This document shows positions 12,620-24,011 of a stretch of DNA of 64,000 nucleotides, in pieces. A model generated the notes under the pieces. The model was given only the letters and a program-made list of their open reading frames with translations, was not told where the DNA came from and searched no databases. A program made the translations under genes and the position numbers. Numbering within the stretch: the stretch's first letter is position 1; the number at the start of each line of letters is the position of its first letter. The stretch is from Phascolomyces articulosus (lineage: Eukaryota; Mucoromycota; Mucoromycetes; Mucorales; Lichtheimiaceae), in NCBI GenBank assembly GCA_025677815.1, contig JAIXMP010000004.1:1-64000 (forward strand), written 5' to 3'.

Positions 12620-14292
12620 TTAAGTAATTAAGAATTTCATATTTTCATAGTACATCAACATTGGATTTTCACCACTACGTGTTGTTGTACGTTCTATATC
12701 ACCATAGCGTTCACAGAAATCACGGTGGGTCAAAACTTTCACACTCTTGTCACTTCCAGCACGTGTACCACGACACACCAACAAGTACATTTCTCTTAAT
12801 AATTCAAAGTTGGTCGGAAAAAAGATATCAAACCAACCCGGTTGAACCATATAAGTAGAACAGGGTACCATGGTACCTCTATACCGTGTTTGAACCACTG
12901 GACCATCCACACCTTCTACTGCATCCGGTAATTCTGAAAAATCAGATAAGATCAATCGGTGATTAGGGAAATGACGTTTCAAGGTTTCCAAGAACAAAAA
13001 GAGTTTTGTAGGAATAAATTCGGGTTGTGTCATGTTAGGTCCTAATGGCATTAATTGTAATAGCTTGTGCCATAATTGTCGAGATAAAATAGGGCTTCTG
13101 TATCGTGTTTGTTTTCGTGTTGCCAAATAGCGTGAAATAAGTGCATCGCTACCAACGGATTCGTACAGTTCAGAGTAATCACCCTTGTCATCTATGCTGA
13201 CCAATGCTTGATAAGGTTGAAGTGTTTCCAAATCGTAACGTATCACATCGTGGGCAAAATTATCCTTTTGTATATCTTATATTAATGTCTATGTTTCTAT
13301 TACGTGTTTATAATAAAAATTAACAACTTACAATAACTTCCATGCCTAAAAAGAAACATTCATCAGGTACATGGATATCCCAATCGAAAATACTTTTATT
13401 GATAATCTTAACACATGTATGTTGTTCAGTTACATCTCGTACATCTTGACTTTCGGATTGCCGTTCAGCAAGTTTTCCAGAGATTTCGATAATGTTGTAT
13501 TGTGTACGTTTGTAAACGGATGGTTCATATTTTCGAATATAATCAAGAATATTCATCATGAGGGTACCATTACCAGCACCCATTTCATAAATAATTAAAT
13601 CCTTGTGTGGGTACAAATTGAGCTTGTATTCTGACACCATATATTTGGCAACAGCATAACCATACCAAGGCTAAATAGGCAATGATATACCATCATTAGA
13701 ATTTATTGACAATGTTTCAGTTTCCACTACAGATGTCCAAATGCTTAATAAAAAAAATTACCTTGAAAAGCTCTGTAGGCGTATGCCAGACCTGCCGTGC
13801 GACTTCATCCACTTCATCAATTTCTCCTTCAATATCCTTATACATTTTCCCCAACAAATTCATAAACTCCAAATGGTCTTGTAACTCGGTAAAGTCAAAA
13901 TCCATTTCTGGTGAAAAAATAACAGCTTGCTTTGAAAAGTATCCATAGTTGGGGTTATATAAACAATCGTCAATAAAATCGCGGCTCAACATGCGTGTGC
14001 GCGTTGGTGGCATCTTGAGAGAAGCTACGTCTTCGGCTGTTTTCCGTGGATATTGTGGAATAACTTTTTGCTGATCATTGAAAAAGGGATCAAGTAAACC
14101 ATTGCGAGGTGTTATTACTGAAGAATCAGAAGACGAGGACGAAGAGGTCTTTTGTCGTTGTTGTATTGTTGTCGTCACTGAAAGCCATCGTCGCTGTAAT
14201 AATAATGAACGTAGCCGTAATTGTGTTGAATTGTGTTTTGTCAACAAGTGAATAGGACGTGCCTGAAATAATAATCGCCGTTGTAAGGCCAT
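12620..14292 (-). CDS. Mitochondrial MidA/NDUFAF7-family SAM-dependent methyltransferase
   Basis: Three exons on the minus strand: 14292-13762, 13670-13332 and 13264-12620, giving 504 residues. The N-terminus is rich in Arg, Leu and Ser with no acidic residues, as expected of a mitochondrial presequence. The DUF185 (MidA) domain follows: a DCLYNPNYGYFS motif typical of the family start, the SAM-binding segment YEMGAGNGTL, and a GMEVIDNFAHD motif rebuilt exactly across the second intron. In animals NDUFAF7 methylates a complex I subunit. Here the substrate is unknown, and several fungi keep a divergent paralogue of this family, so complex I assembly is only an inference. It lies 160 bp upstream of STT4 in the same direction and diverges from the peroxiredoxin gene. 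Confidence 0.88.
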
Positions 14293-14815
14293 GACCCTAA
14301 TTTTTTTTTATAAAAAAAAAAAATCTTGCTGGCGACACACTTTCACATTCAAGCGCCACCAACAACATCCTTTACCACCTGGGGTCTCTGGCAGGCATTG
14401 AAATCCCGCTTTTTTTTTGTTACTGTGTGCAATGATATTGATGGAAGTATTAGATTCCTTAAATATATTATATCCTTACTGTGGATTCAATCGAGAATCA
14501 AACTTTGAATGCGGCTTATTTAGTAATCCTGTAAAGAGTTCTTCAATGGGAAAATGTGAACCACTTAGAAAAAATCTTTATATAAATAAAAAATGTGTGC
14601 TCTGTAGAGAAAAAAAAAAGAAATAGGGCTACTCATTATAAATAAAAATGTGCAGAATGAAAAGATCATCCTTGGATTAATGCTTATTAAAGGATGAGTT
14701 TCCATCAACTAGATCGGGGTTTGGTTTCTCATTAGGATGGATATAGACTGAGTGGATAACGCAATTTAATCATTTTCTTTTCCACTCTTTTTCTCTTTCA
14801 TTTCAAAAAAAAAAA
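14293..14815. promoter_or_regulatory. Divergent promoter region, methyltransferase and peroxiredoxin
   Basis: This 523-bp interval lies between the minus-strand methyltransferase start and the plus-strand peroxiredoxin start and must hold both promoters. It has A/T runs next to both start codons. No specific transcription-factor site is claimed. Confidence 0.5.
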
Positions 14816-15678
14816 ATGGTAAGCTTAATTTTTGTTTTCTTTTTGATATATTTTTATGAATAAATACTTTCATTATACTTACCATTCATGAAACAAATAG
14901 ACTATCAAAGTTGGTGACATTGTACGTATATCAATGCCCCTTGGTTTTATTGAGGAGACTCAAGGGACAAAAAGGATAAAAAGAGAGTGAGAGACGGGAA
15001 TGCGCTTACTAAAACTGATTGATGTCTTTTGCTTTTACCCCAGATTCCCGATGGTACTTTGCAATACGTTCCCTATGACCCTAGTGAGTCATTGGAAGCC
15101 TGCCCCCGGTAAGTCAATAATATAGAATAAGATAGTGTATATAATTATAAACTGACGTGGCATGTGTGCTTTTATAATACATAATAGTCCATTGCCATAC
15201 AAGATCCACGAAAAGTTAAAGGGAAAGAAGGCCATCATCTTTGCTATTCCAGGTAAATATTGGTAGATATATAGATATATAAAGGACAAAAAGAAATTAA
15301 CAATAAAGACAATGATATCTAGGTCCCTTTACTCCCACTTGCTCTGAAGATCACGTTCCCGGTTTCATCAAGGCTGCTGATTCTTTGCATGCCAAGGGTG
15401 TTAGCGACATTATTTGCTTGTCTGTCGTTGATGGTTTCGTTATGAATGCTTTCGGCAAGGTTACTGGTAGCAAGGATAAGGTCATCATGGCTGGTGATGG
15501 TAGTGCCATTTTCGCCAACGCTTTGGGTTTGACTCAAGATTTGACCAAGGGTGGTATGGGCGTCCGTTCCAAGCGTTTCGCTATTGTTGTTGATGATTTG
15601 AAGGTCACTTATGTTGGTGTTGAAGAAGCCCGTGGTGTCACTGTCTCTGGTGCTGATGCTGTTTTGGCCAAGCTCTAA
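14816..15678 (+). CDS. AHP1: Atypical 2-Cys peroxiredoxin, Ahp1/PRX5 type
   Basis: Thioredoxin-dependent peroxidase that reduces alkyl hydroperoxides. Exons 14816-14818, 14901-14921, 15044-15108, 15188-15252 and 15323-15678 join in phase to 169 residues (yeast Ahp1 is 176). The first coding exon is the ATG alone, followed directly by GTAAGC. The PRX5 signature PGPFTPTCSEDHVPG holds the peroxidatic Cys58. Cys28 sits where yeast Ahp1 has its resolving Cys31, and Cys83 is a further cysteine. No C-terminal SKL-type peroxisomal signal is present (the end is LAKL). The protein lacks an obvious mitochondrial presequence, so a cytosolic location is likely. Codon use in the last exon is biased towards C/G-ending codons (AAG, GGT, GTC), as in strongly expressed genes. 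Confidence 0.93.
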
Positions 15679-16412
15679 AAATCCCTACACTTTGTAAAAA
15701 ATATAAATAAACATAAACATAAAAACTATTGTATAGTTTATTGTATTATTCCCCCTTTATATGATTATATGATTGGTAACTTTTTTGGATGAAGAAATGA
15801 TGGCGGTGATAATATGGCATGGAACGATATATCTTTGGTTTTCATTCGTTTTTTTGGATGGACTATTCCGGTAAAGATTATACTATCACCGCCTTGGTAT
15901 ATTTTTTCATTCGCCGTTACACGAAATTCAATGGTATAATAGGATCAAAGTTGAAAAAGTTCTCCTGTCAAATTTTCTTTTCTGCCCCAGCTCAGTGAGA
16001 TATTTAAAGAAAATTGACGTTTATCCTATTCTATTCTGATAATATAGAATTATCCATGACCACTTTGTACTTTATTATTGAAATATGTACCCTGTTGGAA
16101 AAGGAAGGTGGTACATCATAAAACATATTGGATTTACTACATATCAACTTTATAACATACATGGCAACGAATCGATTTGCATTAAGGAAGTTTATCAACA
16201 AGTAGAAGTGCTATTAGTCAACATGATGGTCACTACTATTATATAATGTGATGATAATAATAGAAACATATCCATTATCTCATTGAGTATTTAAATAATA
16301 ACTTTGTGAAATAAAAATTATGCTTGATTTTGCTTTTTCTTTTAAAAAATAGCAATCGTTGTTGTCACACAAGACCTGCTTGTTCTTTCTTTCTCTACAA
16401 GAAAAATCAATT
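15679..16412. other. Intergenic region, 3' flank of peroxiredoxin
   Basis: AT-rich. Near 15704 an AATAAA-like signal lies just after the peroxiredoxin stop. No coding or RNA gene was recognised. The right part is the presumed promoter of the ZMAT5-like gene. Confidence 0.55.
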
Positions 16413-17038
16413 ATGCCAAAAAAATGTAAAAAGCATATATTCATCCACTTTTGCATAGTTAACATAGCCTTGTAATACAATACAACCTTTTATATTTATA
16501 GATTACTGTGATTTCTGCAAATGTTCTTTTCCTGATAATGCCACCAATCGTCAAAAACATAATAATGGTGCGGTTCATAAATCTAATCGACAATTTCATT
16601 ACGATTGGTTCAAAGGTAAAAATGAGTACTCTTTATCCCCCACATTCAAAAGAAAAAAAAACTGATAATTTTTATACGTAAATAATAGAACCTGAAGAAT
16701 TTATTCAAGAACAAATGAATAAACCACCATGTCGTCATTATTTATCACAAGGTTATTGCAACTATCAACTTCAATGTCGATATAGTCATATTACTTACGA
16801 TCCAACAGGACAAGTCATTTATCCTCCTGAATTACTTAATTGGTTACAAGAACGGCAACGGGCTGATCAAGCAGCAATGATGGCAGTAAAAACAACAGCA
16901 ACAGCATCGGGAGATATTAATAAGAATCCAAAATATCGATTACCGAGAGGATGGAAAGTACGAGAGTTACCACCATCGTTGAAACCGCCACCACCTTCAC
17001 AGCCTTATTCTTGGAATAATTCAGGTTTCTGGGACTGA
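16413..17038 (+). CDS. ZMAT5: U11/U12 snRNP 20 kDa-like zinc-finger protein (ZMAT5 homologue)
   Basis: Exons 16413-16425, 16502-16615 and 16689-17038 join to 158 residues. The start MPKKYYCDFCKCSFPD is rebuilt across the first intron and matches the U1C-type C2H2 zinc finger at the N-terminus of human ZMAT5. Its zinc ligands are C-x2-C and a later H-x5-H. A CCCH finger follows (CRHYLSQGYCNYQLQCRYSH), the same order of fingers as in ZMAT5. The C-terminal 60 residues are proline-rich and not conserved in memory. In animals and plants this protein is a component of the U11/U12 di-snRNP of the minor spliceosome. Its presence suggests, but does not prove, that this fungus keeps U12-type splicing. 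Confidence 0.85.
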
Positions 17039-17202
17039 TGAGAAAACATAAAAAATCATGCATAATTAAAACATCATCAATTCCATAAAAGCCTCTCTCC
17101 TTAATTTTTTCTTTATCTTTTTTTTTCTATTACTATTTTTCTACAAATTCAATATATGCCCTCAAGTAGTTTTACACATCATATACGCACGATCCTTTCA
17201 AA

Positions 17203-17853
17203 ATGCTCGCTTCAACAGAAAAGTTATTAGAGACACCTCCATTAGCAACTTATTTACCTGATCTCATGCACAACATTATATTGGAAATCAAATACAATTC
17301 TGATTTTCGCGCCGGTGAGACACTCTTTTATCATTTGTTAAAACGACTTCAATTACAAGATTCATTAGGTCGACCGGCTGATGTGTATAGTCCAGATAAA
17401 CCCAATTTTTTTTCACGCGATAACAGACCTTTTGGTGAAAAAGAATTGGTGTATTTCCGAAAATCGATTGCTTCAATGATTCGCTATTCCCCTCAGCCTG
17501 AAACCGGGTTGAGATATGCAAGTTTTTTACTCAATCAAATCCAGCCACCCCTACGCGATGCACAGACAGAAGTCACCGTGTTGATCAATCTTATTTATAT
17601 CTATAGCAAGGATGGTTCTGATGCCTATATGAAGGCTGGATTGGATTTTGTCATGATTGGCTTGGAACGAGGGCTGCCTTTGTATAGAAATAGTGGCAAT
17701 GAACGAAAACGCGCTTTTAATAATCCTGGAACCGTGTTTTCAACTGTTTCAAAGCCTATTTTGAAGTATCATAACTTACAACCAACACATGATGGTAAAG
17801 GTGTAGAGAAATTTGGTGTATTTAATTCAGGTGGATATATTCGACCTGGATAA
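17203..17853 (+). CDS. Uncharacterised 216-residue protein
   Basis: Single exon from the ATG at 17203 to the stop at 17851-17853, in a T-rich 5' context typical of this window. The protein looks folded, with balanced composition, alternating hydrophobic positions and little low complexity, and appears mainly helical up to residue 165. It has no signal peptide or membrane segment. The last 50 residues are rich in Gly, Asn and Lys and end GGYIRPG. I do not recognise a domain. It lies between the ZMAT5-like gene (164 bp upstream, same strand) and convergent RBX1. The uninterrupted reading frame and clean composition support a real gene. Confidence 0.75.
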   Translation: MLASTEKLLETPPLATYLPDLMHNIILEIKYNSDFRAGETLFYHLLKRLQLQDSLGRPADVYSPDKPNFFSRDNRPFGEKELVYFRKSIASMIRYSPQPETGLRYASFLLNQIQPPLRDAQTEVTVLINLIYIYSKDGSDAYMKAGLDFVMIGLERGLPLYRNSGNERKRAFNNPGTVFSTVSKPILKYHNLQPTHDGKGVEKFGVFNSGGYIRPG

Positions 17854-18371
17854 TTAAATCATCGTCTCCCTCTTCTTCTCTGGTGTTTCAGCCTCTCCCG
17901 TTCTCCCTCCCAGCATCTCATTCTTAAAGCGAATTATGATTTTATCGTTTCTCCCAAAACTGAAACGTTGCTTGCATTCCTTTCTTCTTTCTTTGCTCAA
18001 GATTATATACATATATATTTAAATCTGTGTTTGTACATATTTTAGTTGTAGTCAGTTTTCTTTAAAAAATAAACATTGCAGTGTTATTGTATTTTTAATG
18101 ATTTCGTTATCAGATGGGGGTTATAAAGAAGCGAAGTATGAGAAGAAAAAAGAAAAGTGGGGAGGAAAAAAGGAAGAGGAGGATTGAAGTTAATACGTAA
18201 CTTGTAGAATTGTGTTGTATGTAAAGTGGGTTGAGTGTTGATGAGCGTGTGCATGCGCAAGAAAGAAAAAAAAAGAGAGAAAGAAAGATAAAGAGATGTT
18301 TTTACGTGTAAATCATTTTTGAAATTGCATACATTTTCATTTCAACGCAACGTCGTCCAACGATGATGCGT
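17854..18371. other. Convergent 3' region with purine-rich tract
   Basis: Between the 216-residue gene (plus) and RBX1 (minus). Contains C/T-rich sequence just after the plus gene and a G/A-rich tract at about 18120-18190 and 18260-18300. Both 3' UTRs must lie here. No coding sequence seen. Confidence 0.5.
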
Positions 18372-19195
<824 letters not shown>

Positions 19196-20195
19196 TATGA
19201 TTTTACTGCCAAAGAAAGTAAAGAAAGCCAGTTCATGAGAAGCGCAGCTTTTGAGCTATAAAGCAAAAAAAGGAAATCGGAGTGTTACGCGCCTGCGTAT
19301 ACGTCATGGTGACCTCTTCTAATGTTGTGGTGTAATGTTATCAAGCTCCTGAAAGCATCGCACCAGACTATAACCTAGGCAATGATGCTCCATAATATGA
19401 ATCGCTGTATCAGTACTTTATGTGCATCTTCATATTGTACATAATAATTTAATGAATCGACTGTGATTGATGGATAGCAATAAGTAGTAAACGTGAGATG
19501 AGTTTTATAAAATGCTATTCGAGGCTGAGCATTCCAGCCATACTAAAGGTTTGGGTTATGGCTGCGGCAGGTCTTAGTATACATATTTCTAACTATATAT
19601 TAATGCAATACGGAATAATTGGCTAATCAAAATGATTATGTTTTAGTGCATCGCTTATAAATAAATGATCCATTTTCTCGAAACATTAGTATTGTAACAT
19701 CTTACAGGAAGAAACCATTTAGCATTAATTGTATCTTTCTGATAATTAAGCACATTAATCCATTTTCGTAGTAATGGTTAATTAGTCTACTAACAATGCT
19801 GAACAAAAAATTTATTTACATATCAATTATTTGTGCTGTGTAATTTATCTTTATACTATAGCTAGAAAAAATGACAAGAACAAGCGGCTCCTTGACAGAG
19901 TTGTTTGTTCATCGTTTTTTTCCCCAAGTTAATTATTATGCATTGCTTATAAAATAATACTAGTATAAAAGAATAATAGTCTCTTCTTTCAAATAGATTT
20001 TAGATCGTAGTCTAAAAGAGGTTTATTTATGCATAATTGTATATTACTTCGTCAATGTATTCTTCATTCCAATTATTGATCTTCGTTCAATTACCAAAAG
20101 CGGGATGGAATTTTGAGTGCTTTTATAAAATAAAATTTTCTCGTCGGTTGTTCTACAACTTTACATACATACACACGCACACAAAAAAATATAAT
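19196..20195. promoter_or_regulatory. Divergent 1-kb region between RBX1 and RRP45
   Basis: AT-rich interval that must contain both promoters. No coding sequence or RNA gene was recognised. A CA-rich run (about 20161-20185) directly precedes the RRP45 start. Confidence 0.45.
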
Positions 20196-21514
20196 ATGGT
20201 CAAGGCAACCAAACCAAGCAGTAACGAGCGTGAATTTGTTCTTGCAGCATTAAAAGAAAAAAGACGCGTTGACGGGCGTGGTATTTATGACGTACGATCC
20301 GTTCAAATAACATTTGGTGCTGATTATGGTCAAGTTGAAATACAATTAGGTCGAACAAGGTAATAATAATAATTTGAATCCATTTTTTTTTTCTTTTTAA
20401 GAAAGTAACACGCGCGGTTACTTATAATGTGAAACTATTTTTATATTTCATTTTTAGAGTAGCAGCCAAAGTATCAGCTAAAGTAGAACGACCACGTAAT
20501 GATAAACCAACAGAAGGCATGTTATTCTTTAATACAGAAATATCACCCATGGCATGTCCGACTTTTGATTCTGGAAGGTACGATATAAATTTATTGATCG
20601 ATCGATCCAATCAATCGTAACATTTATGGATTACTTTATAATGTATATATATATATATATATAATTACAATATTGATTAAAAAATAACCAATAGTCGATC
20701 AGAAGAAGAGGTCTTGATCAGTCGCATAATTGAAAAGTCATTACGAAGGAGTCGCGCGATCGATACTGAAGGCTTGTGTATTGTAGCTGGAGAGAAGGTG
20801 TGTATTCATTATAGATATCATGGATACATGTATGAAATACAGACTCATATTCTTTTTTAGGTTTGGGAAATTCGAGTGGATTTACACTTTTTGGACCATG
20901 ATGGTAATTTAGTAGACTGTGCCGGTATCGCTGCTATCACCGCTCTTTCACATTTCCGACGACCGGACGTTACAGTTGTTGGTGAAGAAGTGACTATTGT
21001 AAGTTAATCCATCATATATCCAAAGAAACAAACTGTCATGCTGATTCATATCGCTAACTAATGTACAAATTATCTGAATATCCGTAGCATCCAATTGATC
21101 AACGTAATCCAGTTCCATTGAGTATTCATCATATTCCTATTTGTGTATCATTTGCATTTTTCGATGAAGGGTAAGTGATTTGTTTTTTTTTTTTTAAGAA
21201 AAAAGTGAATAAGAAAAAAGATATTCATCATTAATCACTACTATTTCATTTATAAACAATGTAGACAATTCCTTGTTGTGGACCCCAATTATTTAGAAGA
21301 ACGAGTGAAAAAAGGTGATATGACCGTCACCATGAATATCCATAAAGAAATTTGTGCATTATCCAAAGCAGGAGGAATACCATTGGAAATGGACCAAGTT
21401 CTTCGTTGTTCACAAATTGCATTAATCAAAGTAACAGAAACAACCGAACAAATCCAAAAGGCACTAGAAACTGATAAGGCTGCAAGAAAATCAAAATCAA
21501 GCGGCGCAAAATAA
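20196..21514 (+). CDS. RRP45: Exosome complex subunit RRP45 (EXOSC9)
   Basis: RNase PH-like ring subunit of the RNA exosome, acting in nucleus and cytoplasm in 3' RNA processing and decay. Exons 20196-20359, 20458-20577, 20695-20797, 20861-20998, 21088-21170 and 21265-21514 join to 285 residues (yeast Rrp45 is 305). Family features seen: N-terminal NEREFVLAAL, the KRRVDGRGIYDVR motif shared by RNase PH-type subunits, a central FLDHDGNLVDCAG segment, and HIPICVSFAFF before the DPNYLEE region. The third intron starts near an (AT)n repeat. The ATG at 20196 is preferred because sequence upstream in the same frame is not conserved-looking. The C-terminus ends in a lysine/serine-rich tail. Confidence 0.95.
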
Positions 21515-21702
21515 TAAAAAAAATCTAACAAAAATTTATTTTCCCACGAGTTTTCCACTTATTTGAAGTTTTTGCTTTTTTATTTGAGTCGTTGTGCCTT
21601 TTCTTTTTTCTTTTCTCTTTTTTTATTTCTTTTTTACCCCACTTTTTTTTCTTCAAAAAATACACATCCTCTTCCTTTAATATAACGCGAAAAATTATCA
21701 TC

Positions 21703-23544
21703 ATGCCTAATCGTGCTTTACGTTGTCGTCGTCAACTTTTAAAAACTGCTTCTCTTTTGACTAAAGATAACGTCAAAAACTCCTCCCCCCGCCATATCTT
21801 TCCCACGGTTACTTCTGCTCGTACTCCCATCTTTCAAAAGGCTGGTTTACACGCAAGACCTGTTGTTGCTGGATCCTGGGTTACTTGGAAGAACACACGT
21901 CGGTCATTCCATGCCAGTGCTAGTGCACATGGCATTAAACCTTTCTTATTAGCAGATATTGGTGAAGGTATTACTGAATGTGAAGTAATTCAATGGTAAG
22001 ATAATTAGGATGAAGGATATTTTTACTGAGAAAAAAAAATACCAGAAAACAGGATTGTTTTAAATAAGTGTGGGGAAAAAAGAGAAAGAGAGAAGTGGTG
22101 TTTTTTTTCTAAGATTCTACGCGTTTATTTTAATTGGTTTGTATTTGTTTTGGGGAGTTTTTGATATACGTTTTCTCATTCATCATTATTCTTATTAATT
22201 AAAAAAAATTGGATAGGTTCGTTCAACCAGGCGATTCTGTTGCAGAATTTGAAAAGATTTGTGAAGTACAATCGGATAAGGCATCCGTTGAAATTACATC
22301 CCGTTATACCGGCAGAGTCGCCAAGTTGTATTACGATGTAAATGAAGTCGCCAAGGTCGGTCAGCCATTGGTAGATATTGATGTAGAAGGTGAAGAAGGT
22401 GTTTCTCCTGCTGTCGAGCAACAAGAACAAAAACCATCTAGCGGATCTGTGGAAACAGTGGAACAAGAAGCTTCCTCAACCCCGCAATCCACTCCTGCTC
22501 GTGAACTCAAGGATCCTTCTTTGCTGAGTCTCGCTACGCCAGCCGTGCGACGGGTTGCAAAGGAGAATAATATTGATATTAAGCTTGTTCGTGGTACTGG
22601 TAAAAGTGGGCGAGTACTAAAGGAAGATGTGTTGGCTTATATTAACAACGGTGGTCAATCTCCAGGTAAATATAAGAAAAAAGATTGTTGGAATGTGGGT
22701 TATAATGTGCTTTATTTGATGATATGAATGGTGATTTACTAACGATGATTGGTATACTCATATAGCACAACCATCACCTGTTGCTCCAGTCACCACAGCT
22801 GCTTCTAGTCCATCTGCTGAAGATCGTTTGGAACCTTTCAATGCTATCCAAAAGGCCATGTATAAATCGATGACCAAATCTGTTGCCATTCCACAATTGG
22901 GTTATAAGGACGAAATGGAATTGAATGCTGCAACTGAATACCGAGCTGCTTTGAACAAACATATTGCATCCAACGCCACCTCATTCCCATTCCAAAAGAT
23001 TTCTTATATGCCCATCTTTATCAAATGTCTTTCCATTGCCATGTCTCACTACCCTATCATGAACGCCACTATTGTGGATGATGATGTCAATGCTCTCAAA
23101 CTCTTGTACCGTAAATCACACAACATTGGTTTGGCCATGGATACCCCACAAGGTTTAATTGTACCCAATATTAAGGATGTTCAAGATAAGACCGTGATGG
23201 ATGTTGCTGCAGAAATCCATCGATTGACCGAATTAGGTGCAAAGAACAGTATCCCACCTTCTGACTTGCAAGGTGGTACATTGACTGTATCTAATATTGG
23301 TACTATTGGTGGCACCTACGCTAACCCATGCCTCGTTTCTAACGAATTGGCTATTGTAGCCTTGGGTCGTATGCAAAAATTGCCTCGTTTCGATGAGGCG
23401 GGTAATGTCATTGCCAAACAAATTTTGCCTGTCAGTTGGTCTGCTGATCATCGTGTTATCGATGGTGCTACTATTGCACGATTTGGTAACATGTGGAAGA
23501 ACTTGATTGAAAATCCAATCACCGTTTCTGCTTATCTTAAATAA
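21703..23544 (+). CDS. DBT: Branched-chain 2-oxoacid dehydrogenase E2 (dihydrolipoyl transacylase)
   Basis: Core acyltransferase of the mitochondrial branched-chain keto-acid dehydrogenase complex, in Val/Leu/Ile breakdown. Exons 21703-21995, 22217-22665 and 22766-23544 join to 506 residues. The N-terminus is Arg-rich without acids up to about residue 70 (mitochondrial presequence). The lipoyl domain has LADIGEGITE and the lipoyl-lysine in SDKAS (Lys119). The E1/E3-binding domain includes LATPAVRRVAKEN. The catalytic domain ends with SADHRVIDG, with catalytic His476. The GEGITECEV start of the lipoyl domain is typical of branched-chain rather than pyruvate E2. Starts 188 bp after RRP45 on the same strand. 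Confidence 0.95.
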
Positions 23545-24011
23545 GTTTTTGGTTTTTTCATTCTTTCCCTTACACACCTACACTTCCTTCTCCTCCTTCC
23601 TCTTTTCCAAGATTGTTTTCATATATATATAAAAAGTACTTGAAGTACCGTACATATATCTCTATATATAAATAGTTCCTATAGTAATATAATTAAATAA
23701 ATAAAAAAAGAAGACCATGACAATAGAATCATAGAAAAAAGAGTCCCACTCCAAAATAAAATAGAATAAGAAAGCGGAAATTGCGGAATTATTTTTGGAA
23801 GTGATAGAAAGAGAGCCGCTCCTGCTGGTTTCTTTTTTCTTTCAGTGAGAGTAGAGAAAGAGTGCGTGAGTGTGTGTTTTTTCTACTTTTATGATCATTG
23901 TTTCGTTCTCGTTTTGTCTGTGCTCCTCTCCCATTTTCCCCCAAAAAAAGTACCTTAATTCAAATTTGTTAAGTATATAAACCATTCCAGCCAATCGTTA
24001 AAGTTTCATAA
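23545..24011. promoter_or_regulatory. Intergenic region upstream of MED25
   Basis: Holds the 3' UTR of the E2 gene and the MED25 promoter. CT-rich sequence follows the E2 stop and T/C-rich runs occur before the MED25 start. No coding sequence seen. Confidence 0.45.
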
